A DNA stretch of 64,000 nucleotides, from assembly GCF_000814005.1 (NCBI RefSeq), contig NZ_JWLK01000005.1, positions 186,001 through 250,000 on the forward strand, given 5' to 3'. Made by a program: the position numbers and the translations under genes. Positions within the stretch are counted from its first letter, which is position 1, and each line of letters opens with the position of its first letter. This document shows positions 18,688 through 26,755 of this stretch, piece by piece. Source of the stretch: Ruegeria sp. ANG-S4. Its GTDB lineage: Bacteria; Pseudomonadota; Alphaproteobacteria; Rhodobacterales; Rhodobacteraceae. The notes beneath the pieces are model-generated. The model made no database searches, was not told the DNA's origin, and saw nothing but the letters and a program-made list of their open reading frames with translations.

Positions 18688-19952
18688 GGATTTTCCTGTG
18701 AAGCAAAAGGAGCGGGAAAAGGGGACCGTATGCGGCGGACAAGTGCCGTGACGCAAACGACGATGGCGGCCAACGCGACCGGAGCGAAGAAAAACCTAAC
18801 GGATAGAAAACTGATATCAGTCAGCAGCAAAATCGCGATAGCGGGGGCAAGCCCCAACCACATAAGCGCGGCCAGTAGAAGCCCAAAGCGGCTCTCTGTC
18901 AAAACACCGGCCCTTAGCAAGAACAACGACGCGGGCGCAAGTATGGCCGTTTCGTAGTGCCAGAAGTAAGGGCTTGAAACCATGATCCCCAAAAGCAAGG
19001 TTGCGGCCCGTAAGTCGAATTCGATTTTTGGGTTAGACCAGGCAACCGCTATGGTCGCGGCGGCCAAGGCAGTGGTCGTCCACTGAGCAGAGAGCGCCCA
19101 AGGCTCTGGGAAGCCGATCCCGGCAAGCACAGAATACACGCTAGTCATCTTATGCGTTTCAATTGCGGCGTCTCGTATGCGCTCAAAGTGGTGCTGAGCG
19201 AGGCTATTCATTTCGATCCAATAATCCACACCCATTATGAAGGTGGATATCGCGGCCAACAAAATCGTTGTCACCGCAGCAGAAACGACAGTGCGCCACG
19301 CGAAACACGCCAAAAGGGCCACTGGAATCAAGAGACCCAACTGAGGTTTCAAGGTCAGGAAACCAATCAAGACACCTGCCATGACCGGTCGGCCTCCGCG
19401 AAGGGCCGCCAGTGCCGCAAGCAGGCAGGCGATCCACAAGACGCTGGTCTGTCCTACGATGAGCGCGGGAAACGTTGCCGGCGCGAAACCAAAACCGATC
19501 CAAACTGGGGTGACGCCACCAGCGAAAGGGCGGACGGCAGCAAGCATAGCCAAGCTCGACAGCCCGATAAAAATCACCCACGCGACCGGAAATGAAAAAG
19601 CACCAAGAGGCAGAATCGCAAGCATAAAGCCGGGCGGGTAAAGCCAGGGCATCCAAAAGTCGCCTTGTACGCCGTGCACTGCCGCCAGGTTGTCTGGATC
19701 AAAGGCGGCCACTGGGTCGCCGGCAAATGCCAATTTTGCTGCAGACCAAAAGACCGTGAAATCAATGGCCAGTGCGTCGTGATCGCCGGTGACAATTTCC
19801 CGCCAGCTATTCCCAACCCAGATGATGACCACGATCACAAAAAAGGCGGGAACCAATGCACCCAATTGCCAGCCGCGCCTGGAATCAAAAATCCTTAGGC
19901 GCGCATCTGCTGCGGACTGACCCGCATTGGATGGCAAGGTTTCGCGATGCAT
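18684..19952 (-). CDS. GT87-family (DUF2029) membrane glycosyltransferase
   Basis: 422 residues, with ten or more predicted transmembrane helices and a GT-C type layout: a periplasmic first loop containing DFTVFWSAAKLAFAGDPVAAF (acidic residues near 70) and the WMPWLYPPGF segment typical of the DUF2029/GT87 family. Family members use polyprenyl-phosphate sugars, for example polyprenyl-phosphomannose in mycobacterial mannosyltransferases; acceptor and sugar are unknown here. It lies 68 bp after ilvB and overlaps ilvN by 4 bp, so it is probably transcribed from the attenuated ilv promoter, although its function has no obvious link to branched-chain amino acids. Confidence 0.78.
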   Translation of the reverse strand: MHRETLPSNAGQSAADARLRIFDSRRGWQLGALVPAFFVIVVIIWVGNSWREIVTGDHDALAIDFTVFWSAAKLAFAGDPVAAFDPDNLAAVHGVQGDFWMPWLYPPGFMLAILPLGAFSFPVAWVIFIGLSSLAMLAAVRPFAGGVTPVWIGFGFAPATFPALIVGQTSVLWIACLLAALAALRGGRPVMAGVLIGFLTLKPQLGLLIPVALLACFAWRTVVSAAVTTILLAAISTFIMGVDYWIEMNSLAQHHFERIRDAAIETHKMTSVYSVLAGIGFPEPWALSAQWTTTALAAATIAVAWSNPKIEFDLRAATLLLGIMVSSPYFWHYETAILAPASLFLLRAGVLTESRFGLLLAALMWLGLAPAIAILLLTDISFLSVRFFFAPVALAAIVVCVTALVRRIRSPFPAPFASQENP

Positions 19953-20020
19953 TGCATTGCCTTTCTTCGTGCACTTACAGCCCTATCGAGTGGTGGGAAA
20001 TCCGCCTCGGATCGTGGATG

Positions 20021-21772
20021 TCATACAAGAACCGAACCTTTGGAGTCGATCACGCCTTGGGTTTCGGCCTCGCCCAACAGCATCTCGTTATGCGCTTTGC
20101 CTGACGGGATCATGGGGAAGCAGTTTTCGTGTTTTTCCACCACACAGTCGAAGATCACCGGCCCGTCGTAGTTGATCATTTCCATGATTGCGTCGTCCAG
20201 ATCGGCTGGGTCGGAGCACAGGATACCCTTGGCGCCGAAGGCTTCGGCGAGCTTGACGAAATCCGGCAAGGCCTCGGACCAGGAATGCGAATAGCGTTCA
20301 CCATGCAGAAGTTCCTGCCATTGGCGCACCATGCCAAGGCGTTCGTTGTTCAGGATGAATTGTTTGACCGGCAAACGATACTGAACGGCGGTTCCCATTT
20401 CCTGCATGTTCATCAGCCATGATGCCTCGCCGGCCACGTTGATGACCAGAGCATCAGGATGAGCCATCTGCACGCCCACCGAAGCCGGAAAGCCATACCC
20501 CATGGTGCCGAGCCCACCGGATGTCATCCAACGGTTGGGATCTTCAAAACCCAAATACTGCGCGGCCCACATCTGGTGTTGGCCGACCTCGGTCGTGATA
20601 TAACGGTCATGGTTTTTGGTCAGTTCCTCAAGCCGCTGCAACGCGTGCTGGGGTTTGATCGTCTTTTCGCTGGCGGTGTAAGCCAGACAGTTGACCTTGC
20701 GCCAGCCGGCGATTTGGCTTTGCCATTGCTTGACGTTTGCCGCGTCAGTTTTGCGACCACGAGCCTTCCAGACCTTCAGAACATCTTCCAGAACATGGGC
20801 CACGTCGCCCACGATGGGAATGTCCACACGGATCACTTTGTTGATCGACGAGGGGTCAATGTCGATATGTGCCTTCTTCGAATTTGGAGAGAAGGCGTCG
20901 ATCCGGCCGGTGATCCGGTCGTCGAACCGGGCGCCGACATTGATCATCAGGTCGCAGTCATGCATTGCAAGATTGGCCTCATAAAGGCCGTGCATGCCCA
21001 GCATTCCCAACCAGTTCTCGCCCGAAGCCGGATAGGCGCCCAGCCCCATCAAGGTCGACGTGATCGGAAATCCGGTCGCATCAACCAGTTCGCGCAGCAA
21101 TTGGCTGGCTGCCGGACCCGAATTGATGACACCGCCGCCTGTGTAGAAGACCGGCTTTTTGGCGGTTTCTATTGCCGCGACAAGTTCGGTGATCTCTTCC
21201 AGATCGCCTTTCAGAACCGGCTGGTAGTGCGAAGTTGACGGCTTGGGGGTGCTGTATTGGCCAGTGGCGAACTGAACGTCCTTTGGAATGTCGATCAACA
21301 CCGGACCCGGGCGGCCGGATGTGGCGACGTGAAACGCCTCGTGCATTGTGGAGGACAAAGAATCCGTGTCCTTGACCAACCAATTGTGCTTGGTGCAGGG
21401 GCGGGTGATGCCAACGGTGTCAGCCTCCTGAAACGCATCCGATCCGATCATGAACGTCGGTACCTGTCCGGTCAGAACAACAATCGGGATCGAGTCCATC
21501 AGCGCATCGGTCAACCCGGTTACGGCATTTGTGGCGCCCGGGCCGGATGTCACCAGCGCAACACCGGGTTTGCCGGTCGAGCGGGCATAACCTTCGGCCG
21601 CGTGAACCGCGCCTTGTTCGTGGCGCACCAGAATGTGGCGAATATCGTTTTGCAGAAAAATCTCATCGTAGATCGGTAGGACGGCGCCGCCCGGGTATCC
21701 GAATACTGTGTCCACGCCCTGATCCTTGAGGGCCTGAACCACCATCTTTGCGCCGGTCATCTCACGTGTCAT
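20021..21772 (-). CDS. ilvB: Acetolactate synthase large (catalytic) subunit
   Basis: 583 residues from the ATG at 21772 (GGAG 8 nt upstream). ThDP-, FAD- and Mg-dependent enzyme that condenses pyruvate with pyruvate or 2-ketobutyrate, the first common step of valine, leucine and isoleucine synthesis. Visible are VFGYPGGAVLPIYDE, the catalytic glutamate in LVRHEQGAVHAAEGYA (about residue 50), TSGPGATNAVTGL, and the ThDP motif from GLGTMGYGFPASVG to the downstream Mg-binding region ending NNERLGMVRQWQE. A longer ORF from 21844 would start inside the attenuator and is rejected. It is first in the operon with the GT87 gene and ilvN. Confidence 0.97.
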   Translation of the reverse strand: MTREMTGAKMVVQALKDQGVDTVFGYPGGAVLPIYDEIFLQNDIRHILVRHEQGAVHAAEGYARSTGKPGVALVTSGPGATNAVTGLTDALMDSIPIVVLTGQVPTFMIGSDAFQEADTVGITRPCTKHNWLVKDTDSLSSTMHEAFHVATSGRPGPVLIDIPKDVQFATGQYSTPKPSTSHYQPVLKGDLEEITELVAAIETAKKPVFYTGGGVINSGPAASQLLRELVDATGFPITSTLMGLGAYPASGENWLGMLGMHGLYEANLAMHDCDLMINVGARFDDRITGRIDAFSPNSKKAHIDIDPSSINKVIRVDIPIVGDVAHVLEDVLKVWKARGRKTDAANVKQWQSQIAGWRKVNCLAYTASEKTIKPQHALQRLEELTKNHDRYITTEVGQHQMWAAQYLGFEDPNRWMTSGGLGTMGYGFPASVGVQMAHPDALVINVAGEASWLMNMQEMGTAVQYRLPVKQFILNNERLGMVRQWQELLHGERYSHSWSEALPDFVKLAEAFGAKGILCSDPADLDDAIMEMINYDGPVIFDCVVEKHENCFPMIPSGKAHNEMLLGEAETQGVIDSKGSVLV

Positions 21773-21813
21773 CTGCTTTGCTCCGTTCGCGACATGTGTC
21801 TTGCGTTTAGCAT

Positions 21814-21840
21814 AAAAAAAGCCCCCGATTTTTCGGAGGC
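21814..21840 (-). terminator. Rho-independent attenuator terminator of the ilv operon
   Basis: On the minus strand GCCTCCGA - AAAA - TCGGGGGC forms an 8-bp stem (one G-U pair) followed directly by seven T residues (21820 down to 21814). It lies between the leader peptide and the ilvB start codon, 42 bp before the ATG, where it can end transcription prematurely. It is the clearest intrinsic terminator in the window. Confidence 0.88.
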
Positions 21841-21881
21841 GCATGGGTTCGATTATGGTTTACCGTTACCGGCCCATGCGC
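21839..21881 (-). promoter_or_regulatory. Competing (antiterminator) hairpin in the ilv leader
   Basis: A perfect 9-bp inverted repeat, GCGCATGGG (21881-21873 on the minus strand) with CCCATGCGC (21847-21839). The first arm lies within leader-peptide codons 11-14. The second arm overlaps the 5' edge of the terminator stem, and pairing could extend past one mismatch into its first four bases. A ribosome stalled at the Val/Leu/Ile codons leaves the first arm free to pair; a ribosome reaching the stop codon covers it. Confidence 0.7.
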
Positions 21882-21913
21882 GTCTTTCCTACGATTACGA
21901 CTAGCGCTTTCAT
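21866..21913 (-). CDS. ilv operon leader peptide
   Basis: A 15-residue ORF, MKALVVIVGKTRMGR, with a strong Shine-Dalgarno sequence (AAGGAG, 21928-21923, 9 nt before ATG). Codons 4-8 are Leu-Val-Val-Ile-Val, exactly the amino acids made by the downstream pathway. It is followed by a competing hairpin and a rho-independent terminator. This is the arrangement of a ribosome-mediated transcription attenuator, as in enterobacterial ilvBN and ilvGMEDA; similar ilv attenuators have been predicted in alphaproteobacteria. Its job is to sense charged Val/Leu/Ile tRNA levels by ribosome stalling. Confidence 0.88.
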   Translation of the reverse strand: MKALVVIVGKTRMGR

Positions 21914-21945
21914 CGCCAGAGGCTCCTTTTCTGCTTGCAGGCGAC

Positions 21946-21972
21946 ATTATGGGCGGCAAGTGGGGGCGTCAA
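21946..21972 (-). promoter_or_regulatory. Candidate promoter of the ilv leader transcript
   Basis: On the minus strand TTGACG (21972-21967) and CATAAT (21951-21946) each match the sigma-70 consensus at 5 of 6 positions; the spacer is 15 bp, shorter than ideal. A start site near 21938 would leave a short 5' UTR before the leader ORF Shine-Dalgarno, as expected for an attenuator. Confidence 0.5.
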
Positions 21973-22195
21973 CAGGCAATTGGGCCTGTTTTGTGACTGG
22001 AAAGTCGATTTTTGCGACATTTTATTGCGCGGCGGGTCGTGCGCCGGGAATTTTCAAGAATCGCGTCCGGCCGAGATTGGCCGCATCGGCGATTATCCGG
22101 TCAAAATGCGTCAGGTGGATGTCTGAAACGGGCATGACCGATCTTGTGCGCTGCGACAGGCTTGTTCTGATAGCGGCAATAGGGAGGGTCGGGTC

Positions 22196-23041
22196 ATGTT
22201 GCATGATCTGATTGACGTTGGGCGGTATCCAATTGATCGGCCGGACTCGCGGGCGTACGCGCAACTGATCAAGGATGTTCAGCGTGATCTGGGTGCAGAG
22301 GGCTGCGCCGTTCTGACCGGGTTCGTTCATGAAAAGGGGTTGGAGCCCATCCTGAAGGAAGCTGATGCGGTTGCCGGCAAAGCGCACCGGTCCTTCAATC
22401 GTACAAATCCGTATTTTACGCAGGATGACCCGCGGTTTGGGGTCGGTCACCCCATTCGACGGTTCTATGATCGATCAAACGCATTTGTGCCCGCCGACAA
22501 TTTTGCCAAATCCGGACCGTTGCGCCGAATATACGAAGACCCGACCTTTATGCCGTTCATACGCGCAGCTTTGGGTGAACCGGCAGAGCGGTTCTTTCGT
22601 TACGACGACCCGCTTGCTGATGTCATCGTCAATGTCGTTGAGGCGGGGCAGGGCTTCCCCTGGCACTTCGACACCAATAACTACACTGTAACGCTGGCGA
22701 TCCAGAACGGCGAAGATGGCGGAGCGTTTCAGTATGTTCCCAACCTCCGAACGCCGGAGGACGAAAACTTTGCCGGGGTCGCGTCAATTCTCGACGGCGA
22801 TATGAACGCGGTTCGCCAATTGGATTTGCAGCCCGGCGATCTGCAGATTTTCAAAGGACGTTATGCGCTGCATCGGGTTGCTCCGGTTGAAGGGGCGCGC
22901 AAACGCTATGTCGGCATATTCTCGTTCGTTGAGGCCGAAGGCATGTGTGGCGGGGTCGAGCGGACCCGCCAATTGTACGGTCGTGTCTTGCCGCATCACT
23001 ATGAGCGCGAAGGCAATCGCGCAGACCAACTTTTGGACTAA
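22196..23041 (+). CDS. Fe(II)/2-oxoglutarate-dependent oxygenase (HalD/BesD-like family)
   Basis: 281 residues, ATG preceded by GGAGG. The double-stranded beta-helix iron ligands are visible: His157 and Asp159 in GFPWHFDTNN and His226 in RYALHRVAP, with Arg237 positioned to bind the 2-oxoglutarate carboxylate. Overall it resembles the group that includes the amino-acid halogenase BesD/HalD and StrG/ArpA-like proteins. True halogenases of that group replace the Asp by Gly or Ala to leave room for chloride; this protein keeps Asp, so hydroxylation or another oxidation is the expected chemistry. Substrate is unknown. It is divergent from the ilv operon and sits 45 bp before a VOC gene. Confidence 0.72.
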   Translation: MLHDLIDVGRYPIDRPDSRAYAQLIKDVQRDLGAEGCAVLTGFVHEKGLEPILKEADAVAGKAHRSFNRTNPYFTQDDPRFGVGHPIRRFYDRSNAFVPADNFAKSGPLRRIYEDPTFMPFIRAALGEPAERFFRYDDPLADVIVNVVEAGQGFPWHFDTNNYTVTLAIQNGEDGGAFQYVPNLRTPEDENFAGVASILDGDMNAVRQLDLQPGDLQIFKGRYALHRVAPVEGARKRYVGIFSFVEAEGMCGGVERTRQLYGRVLPHHYEREGNRADQLLD

Positions 23042-23086
23042 AGCGGTCCGGTGTATTCTGGGTTTGATTATGTTCAGGAGACCCAG

Positions 23087-23479
23087 ATGACCAACATAGT
23101 TCAACTGACGCCCTTTGTTTTGTGTTCTTCTTTGGAAAAACAAATTTCCTTCTATTGTGATCGGCTGGGGTTTTCCTGTGGGTTCAAGCAGGACAATTAT
23201 GCGTTTCTATCCAACGGACCGGTCGCCATTCGTCTTCTGGAGTGCCCTCCGCGCCCGGATGGTCGGCCGTTGGGCGAAAACCAGTCCTTTTACATTGATG
23301 TTGCCCGTATTGATGATCTGTACGCCGAACTGGAACCGCGCCTGTCGGATTTGCCGGATGGGCGCGTGCGCGCACCGTTTGATCAACCCTACCAACAGCG
23401 CGAGTTTCACGTGATCGACGAAGATGGCACGCTGATTTTTTTCGGCCAGGACATCCGCGCAAGAGTTGACGGCGAATAA
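23087..23479 (+). CDS. VOC-family (glyoxalase/bleomycin-resistance-like) protein
   Basis: 130 residues from the ATG at 23087 (AGGAG upstream). It shows the paired beta-alpha-beta-beta-beta pattern of the vicinal oxygen chelate fold: LEKQISFYCDRLGFSCGF in the first module and QREFHVIDEDGTLIFFGQ in the second. Family members include bleomycin-binding proteins, glyoxalases and ring-cleaving dioxygenases; the metal-ligand set of an enzyme is incomplete here, so a binding role is possible. It lies 45 bp after the 2-oxoglutarate oxygenase gene and is probably cotranscribed with it. Confidence 0.72.
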   Translation: MTNIVQLTPFVLCSSLEKQISFYCDRLGFSCGFKQDNYAFLSNGPVAIRLLECPPRPDGRPLGENQSFYIDVARIDDLYAELEPRLSDLPDGRVRAPFDQPYQQREFHVIDEDGTLIFFGQDIRARVDGE

Positions 23480-23627
23480 GCATCGCGCGCAGGGCAATTA
23501 TTGCCACAATCTGCTCGGATCGCCCTGCAGTTTTTACGAAATAGCTTCGCTTAAAAGTCTTGATTTCCTCGCTGGAACGGTCCAACCTTTGCGCATTAAA
23601 ACATTGTTTTTCTAAGGAGATTTGAAG

Positions 23628-24425
23628 ATGCCATTTACGGTTATCAAAGGAAGATTTGCACCCGAATTCGGTCGTCCGGACGGGGATTCAATGCGCTTTG
23701 TTCCGGATGATCCATCGCCAATATTCTCGCTTCGCAGACGCGGTAGACCTCCAAAGGTCAATGGCACCAACGGCAGTATTCAGTTGCGTTACGAAGCAAT
23801 CGACACAATGGAAAGCGCGGCCTTGATGCCGTTTTCCTCTGATGCGACAGAATCGAATATTCAACTGGCTACTGCGGATGGCGGGCGCGGTTACATATGT
23901 TCAAACCAATTGGGTCCGAATGGTCGCCCTATCTGCTTTGTTTTCGCCGGTGACACGCCTGCAGCAGACGGCGATGACGTTTTCCTGAGCCCGGATGACA
24001 TCATGGACAGTATCAATGTCAAACAACTGGAACGCGGGCATGCCTATCCTCTTTTCTATGACACACTTTTTGATGATCTGCGGGATCGCTGTGCACAGGT
24101 TTCTGTCGCAGCCAAAGCCGCAAATCTGAATGTTTGGGCGGCAGACGAAACCAATTCGGGCACAGCATGGACCGGCGATGTTGGAACGCTTGCCCCAATC
24201 TTCCCGAAGCTTTGGCGTCGTATCGACAAGTTCGTCGACGACGATACATTTTTTGATGAAAACAGACCCTTCGCCAATCTGAAAGACTGGATCGAACAGC
24301 AGTCGGACGAACGGGTTAGCATCCCCAGTCAAGGTATTTTCACAGGTCTCGACAACATCATCGAAACCACGGATACGACGGTCAGGATGACATTCGAGCC
24401 GCACGAACTGGTTGTTGTTTCCTAA
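23628..24425 (+). CDS. SNase-like (thermonuclease-fold) protein
   Basis: 265 residues from the ATG at 23628, with AAGGAG 8 nt upstream. The layout resembles a bacterial nuclease family with a staphylococcal-nuclease-like fold: RFAPEFGRPDGDSMRFVPDD (the GDS-type acidic strand), LRYEAIDTMES (counterpart of the LxGIDxPE strand), GRGYICSNQLGPNGRPICFV and GHAYPLFYDTLFDDLR. The Arg/Asp catalytic set is not clearly complete, so nuclease activity is uncertain. No signal peptide is seen. The coding sequence looks visibly richer in A and T than its neighbours. The gene stands alone between a VOC gene and a convergent response-regulator gene. Confidence 0.55.
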   Translation: MPFTVIKGRFAPEFGRPDGDSMRFVPDDPSPIFSLRRRGRPPKVNGTNGSIQLRYEAIDTMESAALMPFSSDATESNIQLATADGGRGYICSNQLGPNGRPICFVFAGDTPAADGDDVFLSPDDIMDSINVKQLERGHAYPLFYDTLFDDLRDRCAQVSVAAKAANLNVWAADETNSGTAWTGDVGTLAPIFPKLWRRIDKFVDDDTFFDENRPFANLKDWIEQQSDERVSIPSQGIFTGLDNIIETTDTTVRMTFEPHELVVVS

Positions 24426-24522
24426 AAGGATGGCCCGCAGGCTTCGGCTTCGGCATCGCCTTTTTTGGTTTGTCTTGGCAAAGATGTGCTGAGTGTATCT
24501 GCGCTGAAGGTTAAGGGGCCTT

Positions 24523-25170
24523 TTAGAACCCCGGGCTGGTGCCCTGAAGGACGCCATGCTCCATTGCGTACCGTGTCAAACCTGCCGTCGACGATATCCC
24601 AAGTTTGCGTTTGATATTCTTGCGGTGGGTTTCGACCGTACGCACCGAGATTTCCAGGGTTTTTGCAACCTCTTTGTTCGATTTGCCCTGTGCCAATTCA
24701 AGCAGGATCGTTTGTTCGCGTCCGGTCAAAGCCTCTCGGGCATCATCTTCTTTGGGCTCCAAAGATCCGCTTGCGCCGGTGCAAAGGTACTTTTCGCCGC
24801 GCATGACCGCGTCGATAGCCTGTTTGATCTCGTCGGTCGGAACATCTTTGAGCACGTAGCCGCGCGCCCCGTGGCTGAGCGCAGTTGAAATGTATTCCGG
24901 ACTGTCATGCATGGACAGGATCAGGATGCGTGTGTCCGGCAGGCGTTCAAGAATGATTTCGGTTGCATTCAGCCCGCTGAGCCCCGGCATATTGAGATCC
25001 ATCAGGATCACGTCCGGCTTTAACCGCGTGGCTTGATCGACGGCCTCCTGCCCATTTGAAAGCGTGCCAACCACGTCGATTTCATCAAAGCTTTCGAGCA
25101 GCGATTCAATGCCTTCCGCGACCATGGGGTGATCGTCGACAATAAGAACCCGAATGGTTGTGTCGGACAT
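24523..25170 (-). CDS. NarL/FixJ-family response regulator
   Basis: 215 residues: an N-terminal receiver domain with the acidic pair Asp12-Asp13, phospho-acceptor Asp58 (ILMDLNMPG) and a conserved lysine in YVLKDVPTDE, followed by a GerE/LuxR-type HTH (about 148-208, LTGREQTILLELAQGKSNKEVA and VRTVETHRKNIKRKLG). It is the transcriptional output of the adjacent Cache-domain histidine kinase, whose stop codon overlaps this start by one base (TGATG). The divergent TRAP operon is the likely target. Confidence 0.93.
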   Translation of the reverse strand: MSDTTIRVLIVDDHPMVAEGIESLLESFDEIDVVGTLSNGQEAVDQATRLKPDVILMDLNMPGLSGLNATEIILERLPDTRILILSMHDSPEYISTALSHGARGYVLKDVPTDEIKQAIDAVMRGEKYLCTGASGSLEPKEDDAREALTGREQTILLELAQGKSNKEVAKTLEISVRTVETHRKNIKRKLGISSTAGLTRYAMEHGVLQGTSPGF

Positions 25171-26603
25171 CAGAAACCGGCCTTTCGTTTCGGTGTTGCG
25201 TCTTCCTGCGGTGGCAGCAAATGGCTCAGCGGCAGGCTGACCTCAATCACTGTTCCGCTGCCCCCGCCGCGCGAGGACAGGATTCGCAAGGTGCCATCCA
25301 GCTGTTCAATACGCTCTTGCATATTGCGTAATCCGATCCCGGCGCTGACGTGCCCCGGCTCGCTGCGCAACCCGCGCCCATTGTCCGTGATCCGCATCGT
25401 TGCACCTTTCATGTGGCCCCGCAGGTCGATGGTAACACGCGTGGCACCCGCGTGGCGCTCGATATTGGTCAACGCTTCCTGGGCAATCCGGTAGAGCGCA
25501 ATCTTGCTGTCCTGATCCAGCCGATTTCGGAACACGACGGTCGAGAACTCGGTCTCGATGCCCGTACGTTCGCTGAAATCGTCGGTCAACGCCTTCAGTG
25601 CAGGACCAAGACCCAGATCGTCCAGCACACCGGGACGCAGATCGCGGCTGATGCGGCGGACCTCGGTAATTGCGGTACCCAAGTTGTCGATGCCTTTTTG
25701 CAGCGGCACCTGCGCCGCCTGGTCATCACCGCGATCGAGCCGTCTGCGTGCGTTGTCCAGCGCATAACGAACGCCGACGAGTATCTGGCTGATGCCGTCA
25801 TGCAATTCGCGTGCGACCCGTCCACGCTCTTCTTCCTGCGTGTCCAACACCCGCTGCGTCAGTTCCTTAAGCTTGGCATCCGCCAGCCGGCGTTCGCGGA
25901 AATTCAGCAACATACCAGAGGCAAACACGATAAGTACCGCGGCCAGAACGATGCCGCCGATATACATGAATGTTCTTTGAACACGGGCTTCGACATCTGC
26001 ACGCGCGTTGGCGACCGTTGCAACGATATCGTCGATGAAAACGCCGGTTCCAACCACCCAGCGCCAGTCGTGCAAACCGATGACATAAGCGATCATCTGC
26101 GCTTCTTCTCCGGTTGACGGTTTTTCCCAAAGGAAGTTGTGCCACCCCGATCCTTGCCGGGCGATGCGTATGAATTCATCAACCACGGGGGTCCCCTCAC
26201 TGTCTTTCAGACCAACCCAATTGCGATTGATAAATTCCGTTTGCCTTGGACTGACAAGGTTGTTGCCGTCATAGTCATAGACGAAGAAGAAACCATCCTG
26301 ACCGTAAATCATCGCGGCAAGTTCTTGCGCCACCAGTTTCTTTGCTTCTTCGTCATCAGGCGCCGCGCGACCGTAAATATAGGCAAATCCATTGCGTGCC
26401 TGGGTGACATAGTTGCGAAGCTCATCTTTCTTGGCTTCGATCAACTGCCGTTCAAGCGCTTTGATCTCGCTATCTGCTGTGGCCCGCGATTCGTACGCAA
26501 CCACGCCCGCGATTGCCGCCACCGCGACAAGCAAGGGAATGGCCGCCACCAATGAGAGCTTTTGCGCGTATGTCAGCGTTATAAGATCGCGAATGGTTTT
26601 CAT
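25170..26603 (-). CDS. Cache-domain sensor histidine kinase (HisKA_3 type)
   Basis: 477 residues from the ATG at 26603. Transmembrane helices at about 15-37 and 212-234 flank a periplasmic single-Cache (sCache_2-like) domain that includes IYGQDGFFFVYDYDGNNLVSP and WRWVVGTGVFIDDI. A linker with coiled-coil character leads to the HisKA_3 dimerisation helix with phospho-acceptor His268 (RVARELHDGISQ) and an HATPase domain with N-box EALTNIERHAGA and ITDNGRGL. Cache domains of this type often bind carboxylates. It is coupled to the downstream regulator and divergent from a TRAP operon with a keto-acid-type binding protein, so sensing the TRAP substrate is a reasonable inference. A longer ORF start (26687) lacks a good ribosome site. 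Confidence 0.9.
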   Translation of the reverse strand: MKTIRDLITLTYAQKLSLVAAIPLLVAVAAIAGVVAYESRATADSEIKALERQLIEAKKDELRNYVTQARNGFAYIYGRAAPDDEEAKKLVAQELAAMIYGQDGFFFVYDYDGNNLVSPRQTEFINRNWVGLKDSEGTPVVDEFIRIARQGSGWHNFLWEKPSTGEEAQMIAYVIGLHDWRWVVGTGVFIDDIVATVANARADVEARVQRTFMYIGGIVLAAVLIVFASGMLLNFRERRLADAKLKELTQRVLDTQEEERGRVARELHDGISQILVGVRYALDNARRRLDRGDDQAAQVPLQKGIDNLGTAITEVRRISRDLRPGVLDDLGLGPALKALTDDFSERTGIETEFSTVVFRNRLDQDSKIALYRIAQEALTNIERHAGATRVTIDLRGHMKGATMRITDNGRGLRSEPGHVSAGIGLRNMQERIEQLDGTLRILSSRGGGSGTVIEVSLPLSHLLPPQEDATPKRKAGF

Positions 26604-26739
26604 GCGTAACTCGTTAAGCAAGCATAACGCAAATTGCAAAGAACAGAAGATTGCCATGTTCGTCGGGCGCGCGGTTTGCCGTCGCAAAACCCGCAGAGAA
26701 AGGGCAATCTGGAAGAAAAACAGCCAAAAAATGTCATTT

Positions 26740-26755
26740 CCTACGTAGTACTAGG
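26740..26755. promoter_or_regulatory. Overlapping palindromes in the kinase/TRAP divergent region
   Basis: Two perfect 8-bp palindromes overlap: CTACGTAG (26741-26748) and TAGTACTA (26746-26753), within CCTACGTAGTACTAGG. GerE-type regulators commonly bind TAC-containing repeats, and this lies in the 248-bp region between the NarL-type two-component genes and the TRAP operon. Assignment to that regulator is inference. Confidence 0.35.

Noticed and set aside
18687-18756. Longer ilvN from 18756
   Set aside because: The added residues fall inside the GT87 coding region, are unlike the family N-terminus, and the ATG at 18687 has a good ribosome-binding site.
24430-24470. Terminator after the SNase-like gene
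   Set aside because: A run of six T residues is present near 24465, but the preceding GGCTTCGGC repeats form only a 4-bp stem, so I do not call it.
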